Positions 1 through 7,149 of a stretch of 24,833 nt of DNA are shown in pieces. Both the position numbers and the translations under genes were made by a program. Position 1 is the first letter of the stretch; every line of letters begins with the position of its first letter. A model generated the notes under the pieces. The model was given only the letters and a program-made list of their open reading frames with translations, searched no databases and was not told the origin of the DNA. Origin of the DNA: CAZQIC01 sp964593555 (GTDB lineage Bacteria; Bacteroidota; Bacteroidia; JAFLBG01); the NCBI GenBank assembly GCA_964593555.1, contig CAZQIC010000064.1:1-24833 (forward strand), read 5' to 3'.

Positions 1-12
1 GTATAATACAAT

Positions 13-1623
13 ATGGACACTTACGAAATTGCAAAAAAATTAAAACTTACCTCGCAGCTCATGGAGCTGCACAATGAGAATCCGTTTAAAGTTAAAGCGC
101 TTGCGAATTCCGCTTTTAAGTTAGATAAAACAGGAATTAACCTGGAAGGATTATCACTTGCAGAAATTGAAAAAATTGAAGGGATTGGAAAAAGCACCGC
201 GCAAAAAATAGTAGAGATACAGCAAACCGGTGTCACAAAAGAACTTGCCGCACTTATAGAAAAAACTCCGGTTGGCGTTATTGATATGATGAGCATCAAA
301 GGTATCGGACCAAAAAAAGTGGCGCAATTGTGGAAAGAGCTGGAAGTAGAATCAGTAGGGGAATTATTATACGCCTGTCATGAAAACCGTTTGGTAGATT
401 TAAAAGGGTTCGGAACAAAGACACAGGATGCAGTAAAAAAAGCCATTGAGTTTAAAATGGCTAATGCTGGCAAATTCCATTATGCAAGTGTGGAAGAAAT
501 TGCAAATAAATTAGCTGAAGAAATAAAAGCGGAATTAAAAACAGTTTTGGTTTCACTCACCGGCGATATGCGCAGAAAAAGTGAGATCATTGAAAAAATT
601 GAGATCCTGGTTGCAGGTGAAAAAAAAGTTGATCTTGATGCTATAATTAAGGGTACAGCTGTAAAAGTTGAATTAATTTATTGCAGCGAAAAAGATTTCA
701 CCTCTACCCTATTTAAAACAACTGCATCGGCAAAACATCTTGAAAAATTAGGAACATCAAATTTTAACGGCAATACAGAGGAAGAAATTTATAAGAGCAT
801 TGGATGCGCATATATAGAACCCGAATTAAGAGAAGGCAACAATGAAGTTGAGCTTGCCAAACAAAACAAATTACCTAAGCTCATTGAGTTTGCTGATCTG
901 AAAGGCATTCTGCACAATCACACTACATACAGCGATGGTCTGCATACATTAAAAGTGATGGCGGAGCATTGCAAAGCCTCCGGCTATGAGTATTTAGGAA
1001 TATGTGATCACTCACAATCGGCCTTTTACGCCAATGGATTAAAGCCTGAAAGGATAATTGAACAACATAAAGAAATAGATGTATTAAATACAACGCTTGC
1101 ACCGTTCAAAATTTTTAAAGGAATTGAATCGGATATACTGTACGATGGCTCTTTAGATTATCCGGAAGAAATTTTAAAAACTTTTGATTTTGTTGTTGCA
1201 TCGGTGCATTCCGTTTTAAAAATGGATATTGATAAAGCAACATCGCGTCTTATTAAAGCAATTGAAAATCCATACACCACAATTCTTGGTCACCCAACGG
1301 GACGACTACTCTTATCCCGTGAAGGATACCCTATAGATCATAAAAAAGTGATTGATGCCTGCGCTGCAAACAATGTGATTGTAGAATTAAATGCGCATCC
1401 TTACCGTTTAGATATAGATTGGAGATGGATTCCGTATTGTTTAGAAAAAGGAGTTAAGATATCTATCAACCCCGACGCGCACGAAAAAGAAGGTTATCAT
1501 GATATGTATTACGGAACTTGTGCCGCGCGAAAAGGAATGCTAACGAAAGAAATGTGTTTCAATGCGCTTACATTGGAAGAAATGGCAAAGTATTTGACGA
1601 ATAAAAATTTAAGTAAATTTTAA
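13..1623 (+). CDS. polX: PolX-family protein: HhH motifs, degenerate polymerase palm, intact PHP domain
   Basis: 536 aa, close to the roughly 570 aa usual for bacterial PolX. Three helix-hairpin-helix motifs are visible at about residues 51-70 (IEGIGKSTAQKI), 92-110 (SIKGIGPKKVAQL) and 127-145 (DLKGFGTKTQDAV). The palm follows at about 177-290. The C-terminal PHP phosphoesterase domain (about 296-520) keeps its metal ligands: HNHTTYSDG (301-309), CDHS (331-334), GIESDI (370-375), ASVHS (396-400), GHPTGR (426-431) and PDAH (487-490). In the palm the usual GSxRR...DxD signature reads TGDMRR...EKIE, and the third Asp (normally in vDLR) is Glu220, so polymerase activity is doubtful while 3'-5' exonuclease or phosphoesterase activity looks possible. 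Members act in DNA repair in the cytoplasm. The ATG at 13 is the first in frame and sits 12 nt from the window edge, so its promoter is not visible. It is probably co-transcribed with the GH3-family gene 27 nt downstream. Confidence 0.9.
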   Translation: MDTYEIAKKLKLTSQLMELHNENPFKVKALANSAFKLDKTGINLEGLSLAEIEKIEGIGKSTAQKIVEIQQTGVTKELAALIEKTPVGVIDMMSIKGIGPKKVAQLWKELEVESVGELLYACHENRLVDLKGFGTKTQDAVKKAIEFKMANAGKFHYASVEEIANKLAEEIKAELKTVLVSLTGDMRRKSEIIEKIEILVAGEKKVDLDAIIKGTAVKVELIYCSEKDFTSTLFKTTASAKHLEKLGTSNFNGNTEEEIYKSIGCAYIEPELREGNNEVELAKQNKLPKLIEFADLKGILHNHTTYSDGLHTLKVMAEHCKASGYEYLGICDHSQSAFYANGLKPERIIEQHKEIDVLNTTLAPFKIFKGIESDILYDGSLDYPEEILKTFDFVVASVHSVLKMDIDKATSRLIKAIENPYTTILGHPTGRLLLSREGYPIDHKKVIDACAANNVIVELNAHPYRLDIDWRWIPYCLEKGVKISINPDAHEKEGYHDMYYGTCAARKGMLTKEMCFNALTLEEMAKYLTNKNLSKF

Positions 1624-1650
1624 CTTGAAACATTAAACCCGAAACCTAGA

Positions 1651-3168
1651 ATGCCGATTATTAATTCCATAGCCTCCTGGATACTCAAAAAGAGAATGCA
1701 CCAGATAGAGCTATTCATGAAATACCCTCATGATGTGCAGGAAGAATGGCTTGGCAAACTTATTGACGAAGGAAAAAATACGGAGTGGGGAAGAAAATTT
1801 GGATACGATTCGATACAAACGAGTGATCAATTTAAAAAAAGAGTCCCCATCCAGGATTACGATTCCTTGAAAAATTTTATTGAAAGAATGCGGCAGGGAG
1901 AGGAAAATATTTTATGGCCCGGTGAAATAAAATGGTTTGCAAAATCATCAGGCACCACAAGTGATAAAAGTAAATTTATCCCTGTGAGTGAAGATTCTTT
2001 AGAAGGATGTCATTACAATGGCGGCCGTGATATGGTCGCTATTCATTGCTCGAACAATCCGGAGACACAACTTTTCACCGGAAAAAGTCTTGCTCTGGCA
2101 GGAAGTTTCCAAACACACAATTTCAGTAAACACGAATCATTCAGCGGAGACTTATCTGCGATTGTTATAAATAACCTTCCTAAGTGGGCCGAATTTTTAA
2201 GATCTCCTGATATATCCATTGCACTATTAGGCGAATGGGAAGAAAAACTGGACAAGCTGGCAAACTCTACAAGCAATGAAAACATTACAAGTATCGCAGG
2301 AGTACCATCATGGATGCTGGTTTTACTGCAGCACATTTTAAAGATCACCGGTAAAAAAAATATTTCAGAAGTATGGCCCAACCTCGAAGTTTTTTTTCAT
2401 GGCGGTGTAAATTTTTCTCCTTACAGGGAACAATTCAAAACTATTTTTTCTTCAGACAAAATCTCTCACCAAGAATTGTACAATGCATCGGAAGGTTTTT
2501 TCGGAATACAGCTTCAGCCAAAATCCAGCGACCTATTGTTAATGCTCGACTATGGAATATACTATGAATTTATGCCCTTGGAAGAAATCGGAAAAGCAGA
2601 ACCATTAACTTTATCGTTAAGTGAAGTAAAAAATGGTGTTAACTATGCTATCGTTATTTCTACCAATGCCGGACTATGGCGATATATGCTGGGAGACACA
2701 ATAAAATTTACTTCCCTAGAACCATTTTTGTTTGTGATCACCGGACGAACAAAACTTTTCATTAATGCATTTGGTGAAGAAGTGATCATTGATAATGCTG
2801 ATAAAGCATTGATGGTAGCCTGCGAAAAAACAGGAGCAATTGTAGTCGAATACACGGCCGCACCGGTATTTATGAAAGACAATGAAAGCGGTGCCCATGA
2901 ATGGCTAATTGAATTTGAAAAAGAGCCAGATGATCTTGGATATTTTACTAATATACTTGATAACGCATTAAAAGCCATAAATTCGGATTACGAAGCAAAA
3001 CGCTATCACAACATGGCATTAAAAGAACCTTTGATAAGGAGCGTAAAACAGGGGACATTTTATAATTGGTTAAAAGGTAAAGGAAAACTCGGCGGACAAA
3101 ACAAGGTACCCCGCCTTTCGAATGACAGAAAATATATTGAAGAAATCTTACGTTCTATTGAGCAATAA
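1651..3168 (+). CDS. GH3 auxin-responsive promoter family protein (acyl-adenylating enzyme)
   Basis: 505 aa, full length for the bacterial GH3 family (ANL-type adenylate-forming acyl-acid amido synthetases). The ATP-binding P-loop is FAKSSGTTSDKSKFIPV (about 96-112). The second motif is YNASEGFFGIQ (277-287). The third, GLWRYMLGDTIKF (341-353) followed by FVITGRTKLFINAFGEEV (361-378), is the adenylate-binding and hinge segment typical of GH3. Plant relatives conjugate amino acids to jasmonate or auxin; the substrate of the bacterial Bacteroidota members is not known to me, and I infer only acyl adenylation with amide or thioester formation. There is no signal peptide, so it is cytoplasmic. 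It starts 27 nt after polX with no terminator between them, suggesting one operon. The spacer shows no strong Shine-Dalgarno, as is normal for this phylum. Confidence 0.9.
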   Translation: MPIINSIASWILKKRMHQIELFMKYPHDVQEEWLGKLIDEGKNTEWGRKFGYDSIQTSDQFKKRVPIQDYDSLKNFIERMRQGEENILWPGEIKWFAKSSGTTSDKSKFIPVSEDSLEGCHYNGGRDMVAIHCSNNPETQLFTGKSLALAGSFQTHNFSKHESFSGDLSAIVINNLPKWAEFLRSPDISIALLGEWEEKLDKLANSTSNENITSIAGVPSWMLVLLQHILKITGKKNISEVWPNLEVFFHGGVNFSPYREQFKTIFSSDKISHQELYNASEGFFGIQLQPKSSDLLLMLDYGIYYEFMPLEEIGKAEPLTLSLSEVKNGVNYAIVISTNAGLWRYMLGDTIKFTSLEPFLFVITGRTKLFINAFGEEVIIDNADKALMVACEKTGAIVVEYTAAPVFMKDNESGAHEWLIEFEKEPDDLGYFTNILDNALKAINSDYEAKRYHNMALKEPLIRSVKQGTFYNWLKGKGKLGGQNKVPRLSNDRKYIEEILRSIEQ

Positions 3169-3187
3169 GAGTTTTATGAAATAGCCA

Positions 3188-3206
3188 TGTTTGCGAAAAG
3201 CAAACA
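3188..3206 (+). other. Small hairpin downstream of the GH3-family gene
   Basis: A perfect 7-bp stem, TGTTTGC (3188-3194) with GCAAACA (3200-3206), encloses the loop GAAAA 20 nt after the stop codon at 3168. No T-run follows, so it is not a standard intrinsic terminator. A weaker 6-bp hairpin (AGATGG at 3228-3233, CCATCT at 3240-3245) lies just beyond. Either could be a 3' end stabiliser; the role is inferred only from position. Confidence 0.35.
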
Positions 3207-3313
3207 CCAACAGAAATGAATATACGAAGATGGCGTATTCCATCTGACAATCAGTGATTTTTAAATTATATACAGATGAAATATAATTTGAATACTTTCG
3301 TTCCTAATTTTTT

Positions 3314-3382
3314 GATCCGTGAAAATCTGTGCTATCAGTGGTAAAGCTTTTTCACTACAGATTTCACAAATTAACACAGACC
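3314..3382. repeat. Imperfect 29-nt inverted repeat in the spacer 3169-3404
   Basis: The arm 3314-3342 (starting GATCCGTGAAAATCTGTG) matches the reverse complement of 3354-3382 (GGTCTGTGTTAATTTGTG) at 20 of 29 positions without gaps, flanking a centre that contains AAAGCTTT. From memory, phrases of the type 'ATCCGTG...ATCTGTG' recur in intergenic DNA of environmental Bacteroidota genomes, so this may be one copy of a dispersed element. I see no second copy in this window. The rest of the 236-nt spacer holds no gene that I can support. Confidence 0.5.
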
Positions 3383-3404
3383 GATTAACGACATATAACA
3401 ATAG

Positions 3405-4199
3405 ATGTATAAAAAAACAGTCATGCTTTTGATTACCTGTTCCATCGCAATGGGCTTTAGCGATATCTCATATGTCCCTAAATTGAATATAACAACGCCC
3501 TCTAATTACCTTACCACAGATAACCTTGGAAATATTTATTGTGTGAACAACGATGTGCTTTCTAAATATTATTCTAATGCGAGTTTATTTAAAACCTTTA
3601 ACAACAAAGCGCTTGGGACGATCACTTATGTGGATGCGACTAATCCCATGCGCCCATTGGTATTTTATCGTGATTTTTTTCAAATAATTTTTCTCGACAA
3701 TACTCTTAGCGCCAATAGCGCGGTTATTGACCTTTTGAATTTTGATTTTAAGCAGCCACAGGTGGTATGTTCTGCAAGCAACAATGGCATTTGGGTATTC
3801 GATCAGCTTACCCAGGAACTGTCTAGGCTTGACCAAACATTTGCTATTACGAATAGAAGCGGAAACCTTGTTCAGACAGTTGGCCGCAACATTACACCTG
3901 CATTTATTACCGAATACAACAACAACGTTTATATGAGCGATAAAGAAGTCGGTATTCTTGTGTTCGATATTTTTGGAAGTTATAAAAAAACGATTCCCGT
4001 TAAGACAGCAGATCCTTTCCAGGTTACGGAGGAGAAAATCTATTTCACTTCAGATTCAACATTTAACAGTTACGATCTTTTATCCTTTGAAAAAGAAAAA
4101 ATAGAACTTCCTGAGAAAGAATTTTCTTACGTGAGGGTACAAGACCGGCTTTTGTATGTAGGCACAAAGGATGCTATAACCGTGTTTGAAATAAAATAG
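3405..4199 (+). CDS. Exported protein of unknown function, beta-propeller-like
   Basis: 264 aa. The N-terminus MYKK followed by a hydrophobic stretch (about 5-18) looks like a signal peptide, with cleavage near residue 19-24, so a periplasmic or outer-membrane-associated place is likely. The mature part alternates short beta-type segments with turn motifs such as TTDNLGNIYCVNND, SNNGIWVFDQ, YNNNVYMSDKEVGILVFD and VQDRLLYVGTKDAI, resembling the blades of a small propeller; a WD40/NHL-like fold is inferred, not proven. No catalytic motif is seen and I do not recognise a named family. The start ATG at 3405 gives the complete signal peptide. It lies 105 nt before the deoxynucleoside kinase gene, on the same strand. 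Confidence 0.8.
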   Translation: MYKKTVMLLITCSIAMGFSDISYVPKLNITTPSNYLTTDNLGNIYCVNNDVLSKYYSNASLFKTFNNKALGTITYVDATNPMRPLVFYRDFFQIIFLDNTLSANSAVIDLLNFDFKQPQVVCSASNNGIWVFDQLTQELSRLDQTFAITNRSGNLVQTVGRNITPAFITEYNNNVYMSDKEVGILVFDIFGSYKKTIPVKTADPFQVTEEKIYFTSDSTFNSYDLLSFEKEKIELPEKEFSYVRVQDRLLYVGTKDAITVFEIK

Positions 4200-4210
4200 C
4201 AATACTCTTC

Positions 4211-4235
4211 GGATAAAAAAAATTTGTTTTTATCC
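4211..4235. repeat. AT-rich hairpin between the propeller-like gene and the deoxynucleoside kinase gene
   Basis: A perfect 9-bp stem, GGATAAAAA (4211-4219) with TTTTTATCC (4227-4235), has a 7-nt loop and begins 11 nt after the stop codon at 4199. It could act as a weak terminator for the upstream gene, but no T-run follows the stem. It also overlaps the region upstream of the candidate promoter at 4251. Confidence 0.4.
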
Positions 4236-4250
4236 ACAATCCTGTGTTTT

Positions 4251-4258
4251 TATTTTTG
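4251..4258 (+). promoter_or_regulatory. Candidate -7 box upstream of the deoxynucleoside kinase gene
   Basis: TATTTTTG at 4251-4258 fits the Bacteroidota -7 consensus TAnnTTTG exactly, 46 nt before the ATG. A TTG lies upstream at 4224-4226, but the 24-nt spacing is slightly longer than usual, and the region is T-rich, so a chance match is possible. Confidence 0.35.
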
Positions 4259-4304
4259 CTTAGAATATAGTTTTTGTAAATTCGTCTTAAATTAAAACAT
4301 CACC

Positions 4305-4919
4305 ATGCATATAGCTGTTGCGGGAAATATTGGATCAGGAAAAACAACGCTAACAACATTGTTGGCAAAGCATTATAATTGGCAGCCACATTTTGAAGAT
4401 GCAGATGACAATCCTTACCTGAATGATTTTTATGAGGATATGCAGCGTTGGTCGTTTAACCTGCAGGTATTCTTCCTTAACAGCAGGATAAGTAACTTAT
4501 TAGAGTTCAGAAAAAAGAATAAAACAGTAATACAGGATCGTACTATTTACGAGGATGCATATATTTTTGCACCCAACCTTCATTCAATGGGATTAATGAC
4601 CACCCGTGATTTTGAAAGTTATTTTTCCATTTTTAAACTGATGGAAAATTTTATCAAACCACCTGATCTTTTAATTTACTTAAGAGCATCGGTACCAACC
4701 CTAGTTAACCAGATACAAAAACGCGGGCGCGATTACGAAAACGCTATACGTTTGGATTATTTAAAACGTTTGAACGAGCGTTACGAAGCCTGGATCTCTA
4801 CTTACGAATCAGGCAAGTTATTGGTTATTGATGTGGATGAAAACAACTTCTCTGAAAAAGCAGAAGACCTTGGTCTCATCATCAACAAAATTGATGCGGA
4901 GATAAACGGGTTGTTTTAA
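4305..4919 (+). CDS. Deoxynucleoside kinase
   Basis: 204 aa, the usual size for the bacterial deoxyadenosine/deoxyguanosine kinase family, which phosphorylates salvaged deoxynucleosides to monophosphates in the cytoplasm. The P-loop GNIGSGKTT is at residues 7-15. The catalytic-base region FEDADDNPYLNDFYEDM (30-46) is followed by the QDRTIYEDAYIFA motif (77-89), the family's DRS signature with Thr in place of Ser. The arginine-rich LID segment KRGRDYENAIRLDYLKRLNERY (139-160) closes over ATP. The ATG at 4305 puts the P-loop at the normal distance from the N-terminus. Which deoxynucleoside it prefers cannot be read from the sequence. It converges with the OMP gene pair on the other strand; only 18 nt separate the two stop codons. 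Confidence 0.92.
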   Translation: MHIAVAGNIGSGKTTLTTLLAKHYNWQPHFEDADDNPYLNDFYEDMQRWSFNLQVFFLNSRISNLLEFRKKNKTVIQDRTIYEDAYIFAPNLHSMGLMTTRDFESYFSIFKLMENFIKPPDLLIYLRASVPTLVNQIQKRGRDYENAIRLDYLKRLNERYEAWISTYESGKLLVIDVDENNFSEKAEDLGLIINKIDAEINGLF

Positions 4920-4937
4920 ATAACTCTACTACCCTAT

Positions 4938-5838
4938 TTATTTTTTGCTTTTAAAATTGTAATTATACCCAAACATAATACATGTATTAAAATTATACAT
5001 GTGCGCTGATTTATAAAGTTCAGGGTAATATATCTTCAACACATCTTCCCTGTAACTATCACTCACATTATCTATAAAGCCACGCGAGGATTTAAATTCA
5101 ACAAATATATTCCCGGAACCAACTTTCTTCGCAAGGCCGGCGGATACTGCCAAACCTATATCATAAGTCTTAAGTTCACCTGAAGATTCATAATTATTTT
5201 TCGAATCATCGGTGGAATTATAAGTATTATCCCCGACAGAAGTGCTACCCACAACATGCCCATCGCAAGACAGAAAACAATCGTTGTATGTGTGCCTTAC
5301 ATTAAGGCACGGAAGAATAATATACTCCGGCAGTAGTAAAGAAAAAAACTTTCTCTCCCAAAGTACGGAAGTGTAGCAATAGATTCACATCAAGATTTTG
5401 CATTTTAAAAATATCATCTGTAACCCATTTACGCTCATTTTTTAAACCGCCCTCAGAAACAAATGAAAGCGACCCGGCTTTCTGACTAAAATAGATTTCA
5501 GGCTGTAAATAAAATTGCTGACTTATTTTGAAGTTACTTTGTAAACCCACTGCAAATGAACTCACCACTTTTCTGTTTTCAACGAAATCACAAGCTGCCC
5601 CAATTTCGGGCAATGAATGCCATGTAATAAAGCTTTGACTACTTCCTCCCTTTATTCCAATGGAATATTTTGGCTCATTTGTCATTTTATTGTTTGCAGA
5701 AGAATCTGTAGAAGATGCAAAACAAACTGAACTGCAAAAAAGCAGCAGCACACCTAAAAATATTTCCAGATCAATGCCGCAATGTTTTCTACTTGCTTTT
5801 TTAACCGAATTTTTCGCACCTGCATTTTTTAAGTTCAT
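4938..5838 (-). pseudogene. Outer-membrane beta-barrel protein gene broken by a one-base frameshift
   Basis: Two reading frames on the minus strand together match the intact neighbour at 6069-6953 from end to end. The first (5838 to 5302, 178 codons) carries a signal peptide (hydrophobic segment about 25-41) and the motifs YSIGIKGGSSQSF, FYLQPEIYFSQKAGS and WVTDDIFKMQN, then stops at TTAAGGC. Removing one of the two G bases at 5306-5307 joins YYSSV directly to LNVRHTYNDCFLSCDG, which aligns without a gap to YYSVVYNVRRMYNSYFMSC in the paralogue. The second frame then runs to 4938 and ends in GYNYNF plus KSKK. The repaired product would be close to 300 aa, of the porin/PF13568 outer-membrane barrel type. 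Loss of function in the genome and a sequencing or assembly error are both possible. Confidence 0.85.
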
Positions 5839-5857
5839 GGGAGTTGTTTTTATAATT

Positions 5858-5865
5858 CAAACTTA
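5858..5865 (-). promoter_or_regulatory. Candidate -7 box of the frameshifted OMP gene
   Basis: On the minus strand TAAGTTTG matches TAnnTTTG exactly, 19 nt before the ATG at 5838. The nearest upstream TTG is about 15 nt away, short of the usual 17-23 nt, so the -33 half is weak. A GGGAG stretch lies just before the ATG. Confidence 0.35.
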
Positions 5866-6068
5866 CCGCACGACAAAACTCAAGAAAAGACCTTATTCTA
5901 ACTATTCTATGCACTCGAATAATAAAAATATTGCCAAAAATTATAAAAAATTAACTTATTATGCATTGATACTACGCTCTTGATAAATAAAAAGTAAGGA
6001 GTTCGGATCAAAAAAAGTAAGTATGGAAATAACTGCTCAGGGTAGGAAGAAGATCTCCATCACCTTTT

Positions 6069-6953
6069 TTAGAAATTATAATTGTACCCTATCATCACGC
6101 ACGTAGTAAAATTGTGCATGCTTACAGAATTGTATGTTTTAGGATAATACACCTTTAAGGTTCTTTCGCGGTAACTATCGCTAATATTATCAATAAGCCC
6201 TTTTGTGGATCTTAGCTCAATGTATACATTACCGCGGCCTACCTTTTTTGCAAATCCTGCTGATAAAGCCAAACCGATATCAAACGTTTTTAATTCTTTG
6301 GTGGTTATTTTATATTTATTTTTTGAATCGTCTTTTGAATCATATACCTGATCGCCGGGAAATGATGTGGCAGTTGTTCCATCCGGGTAACAGCTCATGA
6401 AATAACTATTATACATGCGCCTCACATTGTACACAACTGAATAATAAGCTCCGGCAGTTGCAAAGAAAAAACTTTTCTCATTCAGTGTTCTGAAATGCAA
6501 TGACAGATCGAAATCAACATTTTGCATATAAAATATATCATCAGTAACCCACCTTCTATCACCTGCAGTATCCTTTACTGTAGACAAAAAGGAAAAAGAG
6601 CCGGAGCGTTGACCAAAATATATTTCAGGCTGTAGATAAAAATGCTGATTAAGACGAATGTCACCTTGCAAACCAAATACAGGTGAATTTATCATTTTGC
6701 TATTTCTTTTGTACACACACAACTGAAGACCTTCGGGCGGAGTATGCCAATTGATAAAGCTTTGGCTTGCCCCGAATTTAACACCTACTGAAAAATTTTT
6801 ATTAGCCCCGGACTTTTGATGAGAAGAATCTGCAGAAGAAACACAAGCAAAAGAAAAAAGAGTGTTTAAAGAAAATAATACTGTGAAAGAGATGGTTCTC
6901 AAAAAGGATCCCTTAATGAACATTTCCCCTGCTTCTTTGTTTGACCTTTGCAT
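6069..6953 (-). CDS. Outer-membrane beta-barrel protein (porin/PF13568-like)
   Basis: 294 aa from the ATG at 6953. An alternative ATG at residue 11 (6923) has AGGGGAA directly in front of it and would give a more ordinary signal peptide (MFIKGSFLRTISF...); I think it at least as likely. The mature chain shows alternating amphipathic strands and family-like segments: FSVGVKFGASQSFINW, FYLQPEIYFGQRSGSFSF, RWVTDDIFYMQNVDFDLSLHF, FFFATAGAYYSVVYNVRR, IGLALSAGFAKKVGRGN, and a final MIGYNYNF ending in Phe, as is typical of outer-membrane barrels. The ligand is unknown. It is a tandem paralogue of the broken gene downstream. The Cys in SFACVSS does not have a good lipobox (Ser at -3), so I do not call a lipoprotein. 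Confidence 0.8.
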   Translation of the reverse strand: MQRSNKEAGEMFIKGSFLRTISFTVLFSLNTLFSFACVSSADSSHQKSGANKNFSVGVKFGASQSFINWHTPPEGLQLCVYKRNSKMINSPVFGLQGDIRLNQHFYLQPEIYFGQRSGSFSFLSTVKDTAGDRRWVTDDIFYMQNVDFDLSLHFRTLNEKSFFFATAGAYYSVVYNVRRMYNSYFMSCYPDGTTATSFPGDQVYDSKDDSKNKYKITTKELKTFDIGLALSAGFAKKVGRGNVYIELRSTKGLIDNISDSYRERTLKVYYPKTYNSVSMHNFTTCVMIGYNYNF

Positions 6954-7008
6954 ATTTCAGTTTAACACTATACGGTATCTGTTATAGTCTAATAAGTTAT
7001 GTTCCTAG

Positions 7009-7087
7009 ATCCCGATGCGTTAAACGATCGGGATTAATTCGACTATGGCTTTCACTGCGTCCTGCAAAGCGGGACTTGCAAAAGCCA
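7009..7087. repeat. Cluster of inverted repeats upstream of the intact OMP gene
   Basis: Two structures lie side by side. ATCCCGAT (7009-7016) pairs perfectly with ATCGGGAT (7027-7034) across a 10-nt loop. TGGCTTT (7046-7052) pairs with AAAGCCA (7081-7087) and encloses a tighter hairpin, GTCCTGC AAA GCGGGAC (7059-7075), with one T.G wobble. Neither is followed by a T-run on either strand. They occupy the spacer between the hppA terminator and the OMP gene; their role is unknown. Confidence 0.5.
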
Positions 7088-7096
7088 AGTCTCATT

Positions 7097-7126
7097 AATA
7101 AAAAGGAGGACCGCAACGAGTCCTCC
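7097..7126 (-). terminator. Intrinsic terminator of the pyrophosphatase gene
   Basis: On the minus strand GGAGGAC (7126-7120) and GTCCTCC (7111-7105) form a 7-bp GC-rich stem with an 8-nt loop, directly followed by TTTTTATTAAT. The hairpin begins 24 nt after the stop of the hppA-like gene, the classical rho-independent layout. Confidence 0.8.
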
Positions 7127-7149
7127 AATCCCATTGCCTTTAAAAAAAT

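Noticed and set aside
4938..5252. A separate 104-codon gene starting at ATG 5252
   Set aside because: It matches only the C-terminal third of the intact paralogue, lacks a signal peptide, and its frame continues upstream to the frameshift point.
6820..6850. A lipoprotein signal in the intact OMP (SFAC)
   Set aside because: Ser at -3 and Phe at -2 do not fit the lipobox, and the paralogue has an ordinary signal peptide at the same place.
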